Origin: an uncultured Desulfohalobiaceae bacterium
Lineage (GTDB): Bacteria > Desulfobacterota > Desulfovibrionia > Desulfovibrionales > Desulfonatronovibrionaceae
Assembly (NCBI GenBank): GCA_913055195.1
Contig: CAJXJU010000004.1
Span: 1-13,513 of the forward strand
Direction of reading: 5' to 3'
DNA: 13,513 bases
The notes beneath the pieces are model-generated. The model did no database searches and was not told where the DNA came from. It saw only the letters and a list, made by a program, of their open reading frames with translations. The translations under genes were made by a program, and so were the position numbers. Within the stretch, counting starts at the first letter, position 1. Each line of letters begins with the position of its first letter. This document shows, piece by piece, positions 6,967-13,513 of this stretch.

Positions 6967-8313
6967 ATGGCTGATACCCCAATTTTTAATTGCAAGAACG
7001 CAGACGATGTACTTAAGGCTGTAAAGGACTATGATGTTAGTTTTATCCAATTCTGGTTTGTTGACGTGCTTGGAACTTTAAAGAGTTTCCAGATTACCCC
7101 GCCAGAGCTTGAGGCTGCTTTTGAAGAAGGAATGGGTTTTGATGGTTCTTCTATCCAGGGTTTCACCCGCATTCAGGAAAGCGACATGGTTGCGTATCCT
7201 GACCCAACCACTTTTCAATTTGTTACCTGGAGGCCATCTGAAAAGCCTGTTGCCAGAATGTTTTGCGATATTAAAAATCCGGATAGAACTCCTTATGAAG
7301 GCGATAGCCGCTATGTTTTAAAAAGAATGCTCGCCAGGGCCGCTGAAAAGGGTTATACATTCTATGTTGGCCCTGAACTGGAATTCTTCGTCTTTGCAGA
7401 TTCTAAAGGCACTCAGATTCTGGATACAGGCGGATATTTTGATGCTCCTCCTCTGGATCTGGGCAATGATATCCGCAGGGACATTGTTTTCTCTCTGGCT
7501 GAGATGGGAATCCAGGTAGAGTATAGCCATCATGAGGTTGCTCCCAGCCAGCATGAGATTGACCTGCGCTATCAGGAAGCCCTGAAGATGGCAGACACTG
7601 CTGTTACTTATCGTGTTGTGGTCAAAGAAGTAGCCCGCAGGCATGGCTGTTATGCCACTTTTATGCCCAAGCCATTGTTTGGTGAGAATGGTAGCGGTAT
7701 GCACGTTCATCAGTCTTTGTTTAAGAACGGCAAGAATGCCTTTTTTGATGCCAAGGCAGAGTTTAATTTAAGCGATGATTGTAAGAAGTATATTGCTGGT
7801 ATCTTAAAACATGCCAGAGAAATCACTGCTGTATGTAACCAGTGGGTTAACTCATACAAACGTCTGGTGCCTGGTTACGAGGCTCCTGTGTATGTTGCCT
7901 GGGCACAGAGAAACAGGTCTGCATTGGTCAGGGTACCGATGTATAAACCAGGCATGGAGGCTGCAACCAGAATTGAGCTGCGTTCTCCAGATCCATCCTG
8001 TAACCCATATCTTGCTTTTGCAGTAATGCTTGCTGCTGGTCTGAAAGGTATTGAAGAGAATTATGAACTGGCTGCACCAGTTGAGGAGAACATCTTCAGC
8101 ATGGATGACGCAACCAAAGAGAAATATGGCATTGAAAGCTTGCCTGGCAACCTGGGTGAAGCAATTGCAGCACTGGAGAAGAGTGAAGTTGTTAAAGATG
8201 CTCTGGGTGAGCATGTTTTTAATGAGTTTATTGCTGTTAAGAAAGAGGAATGGGATGCCTATCGCGTCCAGGTAACTGAATACGAAATCGAGAAGTACCT
8301 GCCTCTTCTGTAA
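6967..8313 (+). CDS. glnA: Glutamine synthetase, type I-alpha
   Basis: GlnA makes glutamine from glutamate, ammonia and ATP, the main ammonium-assimilation reaction, and acts as a cytoplasmic dodecamer. The 448-residue product has the beta-grasp N-terminal domain with FDGSSIQGF (58-66). Its catalytic domain carries the metal site GPELEFF (135-141), NGSGMHVHQS (241-250), the glutamate-flap region NSYKRLVPGYEAP (295-307) and RIELRSPDPSCNPYLA (335-350). Around the adenylylation site the sequence is ENIFSMDD: phenylalanine (377) stands where GSI-beta enzymes have the modified tyrosine, and the 25-residue GSI-beta insertion is absent. Control is therefore expected through feedback and transcription, not GlnE. 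GGAGG (6956-6960) lies 6 nt before ATG. It is a separate unit after trpA, closed by the terminator at 8334-8392. Confidence 0.97.
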   Translation: MADTPIFNCKNADDVLKAVKDYDVSFIQFWFVDVLGTLKSFQITPPELEAAFEEGMGFDGSSIQGFTRIQESDMVAYPDPTTFQFVTWRPSEKPVARMFCDIKNPDRTPYEGDSRYVLKRMLARAAEKGYTFYVGPELEFFVFADSKGTQILDTGGYFDAPPLDLGNDIRRDIVFSLAEMGIQVEYSHHEVAPSQHEIDLRYQEALKMADTAVTYRVVVKEVARRHGCYATFMPKPLFGENGSGMHVHQSLFKNGKNAFFDAKAEFNLSDDCKKYIAGILKHAREITAVCNQWVNSYKRLVPGYEAPVYVAWAQRNRSALVRVPMYKPGMEAATRIELRSPDPSCNPYLAFAVMLAAGLKGIEENYELAAPVEENIFSMDDATKEKYGIESLPGNLGEAIAALEKSEVVKDALGEHVFNEFIAVKKEEWDAYRVQVTEYEIEKYLPLL

Positions 8314-8333
8314 GAACTTCTAAAGGTTACGTT

Positions 8334-8392
8334 AATAAAAAAAGCCCGGGGTAGGGCAGACACGCAGGTCTGCCCCTACTGCGGGCCTTTTT
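8334..8392. terminator. Bidirectional rho-independent terminator between glnA and the ABC gene
   Basis: GCCCGGGGTAGGGCAGAC (8344-8361) pairs with GTCTGCCCCTACTGCGGGC (8368-8386) with one bulged base and minor mismatches. The stem is flanked by a run of A's on the left (8337-8343) and T's on the right (8388-8392). Read on the + strand it ends glnA. Read on the - strand, with a T7 tail, it ends the convergent ABC gene, whose stop codon is at 8391-8393. The inner part of the stem, GTAGGGCAGAC with its mate, resembles a common dispersed palindrome and may be an insertion into an older shorter terminator. Confidence 0.85.
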
Positions 8393-9914
8393 ATATTCCT
8401 CCCTGGTTTAGCCACGCATTTATAGATTCTTTAAAGTTTCCCTGATAGACAATCCTGCCCTGGTTTAAAATGATCCCCTTACTAATGAAGTGCTGTACTT
8501 CCTGAGGATAATGGGTGCTCATGACCAGGGCTGTGGTTTGATTGACTGCTGCGTCCTCTGCTACTGTTTTTAAAATTGATAGAAAATAATATCTTGTTTT
8601 CTCATCCAGGCCAGTTAAAGGTTCGTCCAGAAGGAGGACTTTTGGGTTGTTTATCAAGGCCCGTAAAAGCAGGGCTTTTTGCAGTTGACCAGAGGAAAGG
8701 GTATGGATGGGTCTCTGAGTCAGAGTGTCTGCCTTCCATTTGTGTAACCATTCTAAGACACTGTTTTTTTGTTTTTCTGTAAGGTTTCGGCAGATACCAA
8801 GTGTGCCCAGAAGGCCTGAAGCCACCAGTTCAAATACAGTTGTCTCTGGCCGAAACATGGTCCTGAGTTCTGGCGAGACAAATCCTATTTTTTGCCGCAG
8901 TTCCCATAAGCTTATTTTGCTTTTGCCCCACCATTTTATGTCTCCGCCTGGAAGCGGATGAATTTCTCCAAGCAACAAACGTAAAAATGTGCTTTTGCCA
9001 CTGCCATTTTCGCCTAAAATCGCCCATGTATCCCCTTTTTTTAGTTGAAAATGTATATCATCGAGGACAACTTTGTTGTTTCTTTGCACAATGACATTGT
9101 GGACTTGAATTACAGTAGCAGGTTGAAAATGGTTTGAGATATGAGATTGTTGGTTTTCAGGTTTCAGGGGTGGTAAAATAGTTTGTGCAAATTTTTCGGG
9201 ATTAGAATTTGTTTCTGGATATTGTGATTTAGGGCGGATTTGACTATTTTTAATTTCCCAGAAGTTCGCTCCGGTTAAGGGAATATCTGAATAATGTGTT
9301 GTGCAGACAATGGCGCAGGAATTTTGTGTTACAAGATGGCGCAAAATAGAAAACAGTGTGGTGCGGCTTTTATGGTCCAGGTTGGCTCCTGGTTCATCCA
9401 GAAGCAGGATTTGTGGCTCTCCCATCAGGGCGCGGGCAATCAAAACTTTTTGGGCCTGGCCGGACGACAGGGTGAGAAATCTTTTTTCTTGCAACCCGCT
9501 TAAACCAAATAGTTCCAGCAGACTGGCAGCTTTTTTTAAATCCTTTTTTTGTGCCCGGGTATATAAATAAACACTATTGTTAAGGCCAGACAGGACCACA
9601 TCAAGAATCTTTAGATTGAGATTGTGCTGGACATAAAAGTTATAATCTTCCGGGCAAACCAATTTGATTTTATCTTTTATAATGGCTGGATTATGGTGAG
9701 ATTGTCCATTGACGATATAAGTTCTTCCCCGGTAAGTAGCCGGGGTTGGCCAGATTTTGCCTGCCAGAAGTTTTAAAAACGTTGTTTTGCCAGCGCCGTT
9801 ATCACCTTGAATAATGTGGATTTCCCCTGATTTTACGCCCCATAAAATGTTGCGCAAAATTTTTTTCTGGCCGAGATTTACATCTACATTTTGAAGAATA
9901 ATTTCCAATGCCAT
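8391..9914 (-). CDS. Double ABC ATPase, ModF-like
   Basis: A soluble protein of 507 residues with two complete ABC nucleotide-binding domains in tandem and no membrane segment. Domain 1 has Walker A GDNGAGKTT (37-45), signature LSSGQ (149-153), Walker B ILLLDEP (169-175) and switch His in TTHYSD. Domain 2 has GENGSGKST (301-309), LSSGQ (406-410), VLLLDEP (426-432) and STHYPQE. A polar linker of about 40 residues (225-265) joins them. This architecture and length match E. coli ModF and related ATPases, whose role is poorly defined; no transporter or molybdate gene is adjacent, so substrate and partner are unknown. ATG 9914 (MALEIILQNV) is chosen because the ABC fold starts there. A TTG at 9950 would add 12 residues. 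Neither has a Shine-Dalgarno. Transcribed convergently to glnA and divergently from typA. Confidence 0.85.
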   Translation of the reverse strand: MALEIILQNVDVNLGQKKILRNILWGVKSGEIHIIQGDNGAGKTTFLKLLAGKIWPTPATYRGRTYIVNGQSHHNPAIIKDKIKLVCPEDYNFYVQHNLNLKILDVVLSGLNNSVYLYTRAQKKDLKKAASLLELFGLSGLQEKRFLTLSSGQAQKVLIARALMGEPQILLLDEPGANLDHKSRTTLFSILRHLVTQNSCAIVCTTHYSDIPLTGANFWEIKNSQIRPKSQYPETNSNPEKFAQTILPPLKPENQQSHISNHFQPATVIQVHNVIVQRNNKVVLDDIHFQLKKGDTWAILGENGSGKSTFLRLLLGEIHPLPGGDIKWWGKSKISLWELRQKIGFVSPELRTMFRPETTVFELVASGLLGTLGICRNLTEKQKNSVLEWLHKWKADTLTQRPIHTLSSGQLQKALLLRALINNPKVLLLDEPLTGLDEKTRYYFLSILKTVAEDAAVNQTTALVMSTHYPQEVQHFISKGIILNQGRIVYQGNFKESINAWLNQGGI

Positions 9915-9920
9915 GTTTTT

Positions 9921-9950
9921 ATGGTAATAGAAGGTGTTGGCTTTCGTCAA
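9921..9950 (-). promoter_or_regulatory. Candidate promoter giving a leaderless ABC-gene mRNA
   Basis: On the - strand TTGACG (9950-9945), an 18-nt spacer and TACCAT (9926-9921) match sigma70 boxes 5/6 and 4/6. Only six bases (AAAAAC) separate the -10 box from the ATG at 9914, so transcription would start at or next to the start codon. That agrees with the absence of any Shine-Dalgarno. The boxes are imperfect, so this remains a suggestion. Confidence 0.3.
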
Positions 9951-9987
9951 ATTGGATAGACATTATTTTAAATGAAGGAAGATATTC

Positions 9988-11832
9988 ATGCATAGATCAA
10001 AGTTACAAAACAAAAACATCAGAAACATCGCTATTATTGCCCATGTAGATCATGGCAAGACCACCCTTGTGGACAATATGTTCAAACAAAGTGGGCTGTT
10101 TCGCCAGGGCCAGGAAGTGGAAGAGAGGGTTCTGGATTCCCTGGATCTGGAGCGGGAAAGGGGGATTACAATTGCGGCCAAAAATTGTTCTGTAAACTGG
10201 AAAGGTGTGAAGATTAACATCATTGACACTCCGGGACATGCTGATTTTGGAGGCGAGGTAGAACGTTCCCTGTCCATGGCAGAAGGGGCTATTTTACTGG
10301 TTGATGCTTCAGAAGGCCCCTTGCCCCAGACCAGGTTTGTTCTGAAAAAAGCCCTGGAGGCCGGACTGGCCATTATAGTTTGCATTAATAAAATTGATCG
10401 CAAAGATGCCAGGCCAGCCGAGGTCTTAGACGAGATATATGATCTGCTCATCGACCTGGACGCTACTGAGGAGCAATTGGAGTTTCCTCTGCTCTACGCA
10501 ATTGGCAAAGACGGGATTGCCAAAAAAAGCCTGGAAGACCCAGGCAAGGACCTTGAACCCTTATTTGAAACAATCCTGGAACAAATCCCTGCCCCTGCTT
10601 ATGATCCAGAAGAGCCATTTCAGATGCTGGTTTCTGATTTGAGCTATTCTGACTATCTTGGCCGATTAGCCATTGGCAAAGTTTTTCACGGCAGTGTCCG
10701 CTCCAATGAAACTCTGATTTGTATCAATGAGGATGAAAAGCAAATTCCCTTAAAGGTCACAAAACTGCAAGTTTACGATGGGTTAAATTATAAAGAAGTG
10801 GATCAGGTAGATCCGGGTGATATCGTGGTTCTCTCTGGCATTGAAGATGTCAAAATCGGTGACACCATTTGTACTCAAGAATCACCTGGAACGTTGCCCA
10901 GGATTACAGTGGATGAACCTATTGTGTCTATGAGATTCAGCATAAACACCTCTCCTTTTGCCGGGCGGGAAGGTAAGTATGTTCAATCCAGAAAATTAAG
11001 GGAGCGATTGCTCAAGGAGACCCTGCTCAATGTGGCCATTAAGGTGGAAGAGACTGACGATAAGGATAGTTTTATTGTCAAAGGCAGGGGTGAATTTCAG
11101 ATGGCTATTCTCATTGAAACCATGCGCAGAGAAGGTTTTGAACTTTGCGTTGGCCGTCCAGAGGTTATATTTAAGGAAGTTGACGGAAAATTACAGGAAC
11201 CTATGGAAAAGGTCTTTATAGATTGTGAGGAGGATTTCATGGGTGTGGTCACTGAAAAATTGTCCCTGCGCAAGGGCAAGATGGTCAACCTGGTTAATAA
11301 CGGTAGTGGCAGGGTACGCATGGAGTTTTTGATCCCCTCAAGAGGTCTTATTGGCTACCGGAATGAATTTTTAACAGATACAAGAGGTACGGGAATTATG
11401 AATACCCTGTTTGCCGGGTATGGGGATTATGCCGGCCCTATCCAGGGGAGGTTTACAGGCGCGCTCGTGGCTGATCGTCAGGGTGAATGCGTGGCTTATG
11501 CCCTGTTTAACCTGGAACCCAGGGGGAGATTGTTTGTGGTTCCTGGTGAGCCGGTTTATGAAGGCATGATTATTGGCGAGCACAACAGGAGCAATGACAT
11601 CAATGTCAATCCCTGCAAGACCAAGAAACTGACCAACCTGCGTGCCGCAGGAAAGGATGACGCAGTGACCCTCAGTCCGGTTATGCCCATGACCCTGGAG
11701 AAGGCCATTCATTTTATCAAGGAAGACGAACTTGTGGAAGTTACCCCTAAATCCATCCGTCTGAGAAAGGCGGTTCTTTGTGCCAAAAAACGCCATGCTC
11801 TGGATACAGCAGCAAAGAAGCGGTCAAATTGA
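9988..11832 (+). CDS. typA: Translational GTPase TypA/BipA
   Basis: TypA (BipA) is a ribosome-binding GTPase related to EF-G and LepA, involved in ribosome assembly and stress or low-temperature adaptation. The 614-residue length is normal. The GTPase domain has G1 AHVDHGKTT (18-26), switch I RERGIT (56-61), G3 DTPGHADF (80-87) and G4 NKID (134-137). The EF-Tu-like domain 2, the EF-G-like domains and the TypA-specific C-terminal part (SRGLIGYRNEFLTDTRG onward, basic tail) follow. ATG 9988 has AAGGAAG (9975-9981) at 6-nt spacing. It is a single-gene unit, divergent from the ABC ATPase. A weak promoter-like pair, TTGGCT (9937-9942) and CATTAT (9961-9966), lies upstream. No clear intrinsic terminator follows; REP-like palindromes begin about 50 bp after the stop. 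Confidence 0.97.
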   Translation: MHRSKLQNKNIRNIAIIAHVDHGKTTLVDNMFKQSGLFRQGQEVEERVLDSLDLERERGITIAAKNCSVNWKGVKINIIDTPGHADFGGEVERSLSMAEGAILLVDASEGPLPQTRFVLKKALEAGLAIIVCINKIDRKDARPAEVLDEIYDLLIDLDATEEQLEFPLLYAIGKDGIAKKSLEDPGKDLEPLFETILEQIPAPAYDPEEPFQMLVSDLSYSDYLGRLAIGKVFHGSVRSNETLICINEDEKQIPLKVTKLQVYDGLNYKEVDQVDPGDIVVLSGIEDVKIGDTICTQESPGTLPRITVDEPIVSMRFSINTSPFAGREGKYVQSRKLRERLLKETLLNVAIKVEETDDKDSFIVKGRGEFQMAILIETMRREGFELCVGRPEVIFKEVDGKLQEPMEKVFIDCEEDFMGVVTEKLSLRKGKMVNLVNNGSGRVRMEFLIPSRGLIGYRNEFLTDTRGTGIMNTLFAGYGDYAGPIQGRFTGALVADRQGECVAYALFNLEPRGRLFVVPGEPVYEGMIIGEHNRSNDINVNPCKTKKLTNLRAAGKDDAVTLSPVMPMTLEKAIHFIKEDELVEVTPKSIRLRKAVLCAKKRHALDTAAKKRSN

Positions 11833-11883
11833 GTTGAGGGCAATCGCACCAATTATGGTACTTATCAGAGCCCCAAAAGTGTT

Positions 11884-11985
11884 TGGTGCTCGACAGGTTG
11901 CCTCGCTAGGGACTGCCGAGCACCTGAAGATGGCATCTTTTTGATTAAAATGTTTTAAATGTTTTTCAGGTGCTCGGCTGTCCCC
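11884..11985. repeat. BIME-like cluster of three alternating REP-like units
   Basis: The core GGTGCTCG occurs at 11885-11892 (+), as its complement at 11917-11924 (-), and again at 11969-11976 (+). The second and third copies share a longer unit. The arms at 11915-11928 (GCCGAGCACCTGAA) and 11965-11978 (its exact complement) are a 14-bp perfect inverted repeat that extends to 21 bp with two mismatches. The same unit stands upstream of trpE at 24-47. Alternating head-to-head units in an intergenic gap are the layout of bacterial interspersed mosaic elements. Transcribed from typA, they would form a long hairpin that may protect or end the mRNA. Confidence 0.65.
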
Positions 11986-12058
11986 AGATGCAGAGGTAGC
12001 GTAAAAGGCAAAATTGGCCTATATCAACGAAATTTAGATGAGATAGCCCTGAGATATT

Positions 12059-12099
12059 TGTCAAATACGTTTGACAGGATTTGTCTGGAATTGTAAAAT
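12059..12099 (+). promoter_or_regulatory. Strong sigma70-like promoter with a dyad over the -35 box
   Basis: TTGACA (12071-12076, 6/6), a 17-nt spacer and TAAAAT (12094-12099, 5/6) are the best promoter-like match I found in the window. TGTCAAA (12059-12065) and TTTGACA (12070-12076) form a perfect 7-bp dyad with a TACG centre over the -35 box, as an operator might. Transcription would run right, into the 3' end of the opposite-strand AAA gene, with no convincing gene on the + strand. Confidence 0.45.
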
Positions 12100-12112
12100 A
12101 TATTTTACAATT
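12089..12112. repeat. Perfect 24-bp A+T-rich palindrome
   Basis: AATTGTAAAATA (12089-12100) is followed directly by its exact complement (12101-12112) and then TTT. It covers the -10 box and the predicted start point of the promoter at 12071-12099. With only two G/C pairs it is a poor terminator, so an operator or a weak terminator for typA are both possible. Confidence 0.6.
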
Positions 12113-12202
12113 TTTGCTGATGCTGGTTATTTGCCCGCCACTTTTGCTGCCTGTATGGTTTTTTGTATCAGGCTGAAACCTGAATTCGTTTGCAGTTAAT
12201 TC

Positions 12203-13402
12203 CTAATACAAAAAGCCAAACAACCAGATGGGGATTTTATTGCCTCTGCCAAATTCCAGGCCATCTATTATGAGATAAGAAGAGTCTGTATTTCTGATTT
12301 GAGTAAAGTTTTTGTTTTCGCCTCCAATTTCAAAGATATATTTACCATCCACATATATATCTCCGGTTCTGGCATATCTGACTTCATGCCTGACTTCCAG
12401 TTGGTTGATAACAAACTCTTCTCTGATGGTTCCTATTTTTACATTTTTGCAATAGCTATAATTTAGATTTGGATTGTGTAAGTATAATTTTTCTGGTTTA
12501 GTCATAAAAGAAGAGGCACTTCCTTTAGCAAAGAGCATTTTGATAATACTGCCAGCCTGGAGATAGAAAAGATAATTGTAAAGTGTATTTCTGTTTATTT
12601 CTGCCTGTGCTGCCAGTTTTGTCATATTAACAGCATAAGGTTCTGATTGACAGATAACGTTGAGGAGTTTCTTTAATTTGATAATATTTGCAGGTTCTAC
12701 ATTAAAGATCATTGGCAAATCAACTTCCAGAACTGTATTAATTGTTTCGTTTAATTTAATTTGATATGTTTCTATGTTTTCCCTATAAAAGGGGTAAAAA
12801 CCATACTTTAAATAATCATAAAAATATTCATAAGGTTTAATTTGTTGATTAATATGTAATGCTAAATCTTGATGATGATTGATAATATCTTCAAGAGTAT
12901 AACTTTCAAAGATAATGTTTGTTTCCAGTTCCAGGAACTCTCTAAAAGAGAGGCCATTTAGCCTATATAAAACAGCTCTTCTACTTAAATCTGCTTTTGC
13001 ATGTTCCAATTGGATAGCTGATGAACCTGAAAAGATAACCTGTAAATTAAAAGTATCGTATATAGATTTTAACTCTGATTCAAAGTTTTTATATTTATGA
13101 ATTTCATCAATAATTAATAGTTGCCCACCTTGTTTATGAAATTCTCTGGCAATGTTATAAAGCTTTAGCCCTGCAATTTCACTGTGATCTGCTGTAATAT
13201 ACAATTTTTTCTTCCAGGGCAGGTCATTGTCCTGGATATATTGAAGCAAAAAGGTAGTTTTGCCTGAACCGCGTGGTCCAAGGATACCGATCATTTTATT
13301 GTTAAAATTGACCAGTTTGTGCATGTAGCGTTTATAGGTGATTTTGAAATTGGAAAGAATGAGCATGGAAATTTCATTTAGATGTGCCAATGTGTCCAGC
13401 AT
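12203..13402 (-). CDS. AAA ATPase with AAA_14 and DUF4143 domains
   Basis: A 399-residue cytoplasmic ATPase of the large, poorly characterised family often annotated only as ATP-binding protein. Walker A is GPRGSGKT (42-49), Walker B LLIIDE (95-100), sensor-like FSGSS (124-128), and RRAVLYRLNGLSFREFLE (141-158) is the family signature. A winged-helix-like stretch lies near 255-285 (MTKLAAQAEINRNTLYNYL). The C-terminal part has GDIYV-x-GKYIFEIGGENK (347-364), reminiscent of the acidic/lysine pattern of PD-(D/E)XK folds; this is inference. Start 13402 is chosen because GAGGTG lies just upstream (13406-13411); a longer frame to 13483 would translate the repeat. It is visibly richer in A+T codons than its neighbours and flanked by repeats, suggesting acquisition. 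No partner gene is in view. The biological role is unknown. Confidence 0.8.
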   Translation of the reverse strand: MLDTLAHLNEISMLILSNFKITYKRYMHKLVNFNNKMIGILGPRGSGKTTFLLQYIQDNDLPWKKKLYITADHSEIAGLKLYNIAREFHKQGGQLLIIDEIHKYKNFESELKSIYDTFNLQVIFSGSSAIQLEHAKADLSRRAVLYRLNGLSFREFLELETNIIFESYTLEDIINHHQDLALHINQQIKPYEYFYDYLKYGFYPFYRENIETYQIKLNETINTVLEVDLPMIFNVEPANIIKLKKLLNVICQSEPYAVNMTKLAAQAEINRNTLYNYLFYLQAGSIIKMLFAKGSASSFMTKPEKLYLHNPNLNYSYCKNVKIGTIREEFVINQLEVRHEVRYARTGDIYVDGKYIFEIGGENKNFTQIRNTDSSYLIIDGLEFGRGNKIPIWLFGFLY

Positions 13403-13418
13403 AATCACCTCGATTTTG

Positions 13419-13474
13419 CTTAATATATTAAGAGTCGTCTGCAAAAAGTAAATTTTTCCGTGCGGGGACAGGCG
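13419..13474 (-). repeat. REP-family sequence upstream of the AAA gene, with second copy of the 22-bp element
   Basis: Bases 13428-13449 are the exact inverted copy of 120-141. On the same strand GGGGACAGGCG (13464-13474) is the complement of the CGCCTGTCCC found upstream of the trpE copy. The palindrome CTTAATATATTAAG (13419-13432) overlaps the element's end. A weak promoter reading (TTTACT, 16-nt spacer, TAATAT) on the - strand would place the start of the AAA transcript here. The rest, to 13513, shows no gene; the window ends before the next one. Confidence 0.6.
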
Positions 13475-13513
13475 AACGTGCATTGTGATGGTTGTAACTA
13501 TTTGAAATCATTA

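Larger units (their letters stand above)
11833..12202. other. 370-bp gene-free region with repeats and an orphan promoter
   Basis: This gap separates typA from the convergent AAA gene. Its first third (11884-11985) holds REP-like palindromes. The middle (12001-12055) shows nothing I recognise. 12059-12112 holds dyads overlapping a strong sigma70-like promoter on the + strand. After it is an 18-codon hydrophobic frame (12118-12174, starting MLVICPP) without a ribosome binding site, which I do not call a gene. A short TCAGG/CCTGA stem (12167-12182) lies before the AAA stop. No tRNA or clear rho-independent terminator is present. Confidence 0.6.

Noticed and set aside
11929..11940. GATGGCATCTTTTT after typA as a rho-independent terminator
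   Set aside because: The stem is 5 bp with a single-base loop, which cannot form. It lies in the loop of the larger REP-like inverted repeat.
12118..12174. Tiny hydrophobic frame MLVICPPLLLPVWFFVSG downstream of the orphan promoter
   Set aside because: No ribosome binding site, 18 codons, no recognised small-toxin pattern and no antisense partner that I could identify.
13403..13483. N-terminal extension of the AAA ATPase to 13483
   Set aside because: The extra 27 residues are encoded by the REP-family sequence, and a good GAGGTG site precedes the ATG at 13402.
1..13513. Reading the inverted 22-bp copies at both window ends as the ends of one composite transposon
   Set aside because: The content is a conserved biosynthetic operon and housekeeping genes, there is no transposase, and related REP-like units also lie at 11884-11985. 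Dispersed repeats explain it better.

Overview
The window is a compact chromosomal stretch, mostly housekeeping, from a bacterium of moderate G+C. It fits a sulfate-reducing deltaproteobacterium of the Desulfovibrionales type. I infer this from the gene order trpE-G-D-C-F-B-A, from the lineage-like TrpA N-terminus (LIPFLPAGFP), and from a short type I-alpha glutamine synthetase without an adenylylation tyrosine. The genus cannot be named from sequence alone.

Bases 167-6782 (+ strand) hold a complete tryptophan operon covering every step from chorismate to tryptophan. trpE/trpG overlap by 26 nt. trpG/trpD and trpC/trpF overlap through ATGA, and trpF and trpB are 2 nt apart. Two junctions are abnormal. 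trpD/trpC is separated by a 7-nt tandem repeat array (3136-3198). trpB/trpA is separated by a 223-bp insertion-like element with perfect 16-bp terminal inverted repeats (5778-6000), flanked by a short duplication of the trpB-stop/trpA-SD sequence. All seven enzymes look full length. The one catalytic oddity is in TrpC, where the usual SESGI glutamate is alanine.

Bases 6783-8394 hold glnA with its own promoter region (tandem GGTAACTGG repeats, overlapping sigma70-like and sigma54-like elements) and a strong bidirectional terminator shared with the convergent gene. Bases 8391-9914 (- strand) encode a soluble double ABC ATPase of the ModF type. Divergent from it is typA/bipA (9988-11832, + strand), a ribosome-associated GTPase.

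The right end (11833-13513) is the accessory part. A 370-bp gene-free stretch carries REP/BIME-like palindromes and an apparently orphan promoter. After it comes an A+T-rich AAA ATPase of the AAA_14/DUF4143 type on the - strand. The same repeat families recur at the left edge of the window: a 22-bp element lies exactly 25 nt upstream of the chosen start codon of both trpE and the AAA gene, in opposite orientation. No defence island, CRISPR array, phage gene or tRNA is visible. The candidates for something undescribed are the small repeat elements, not a new protein system.
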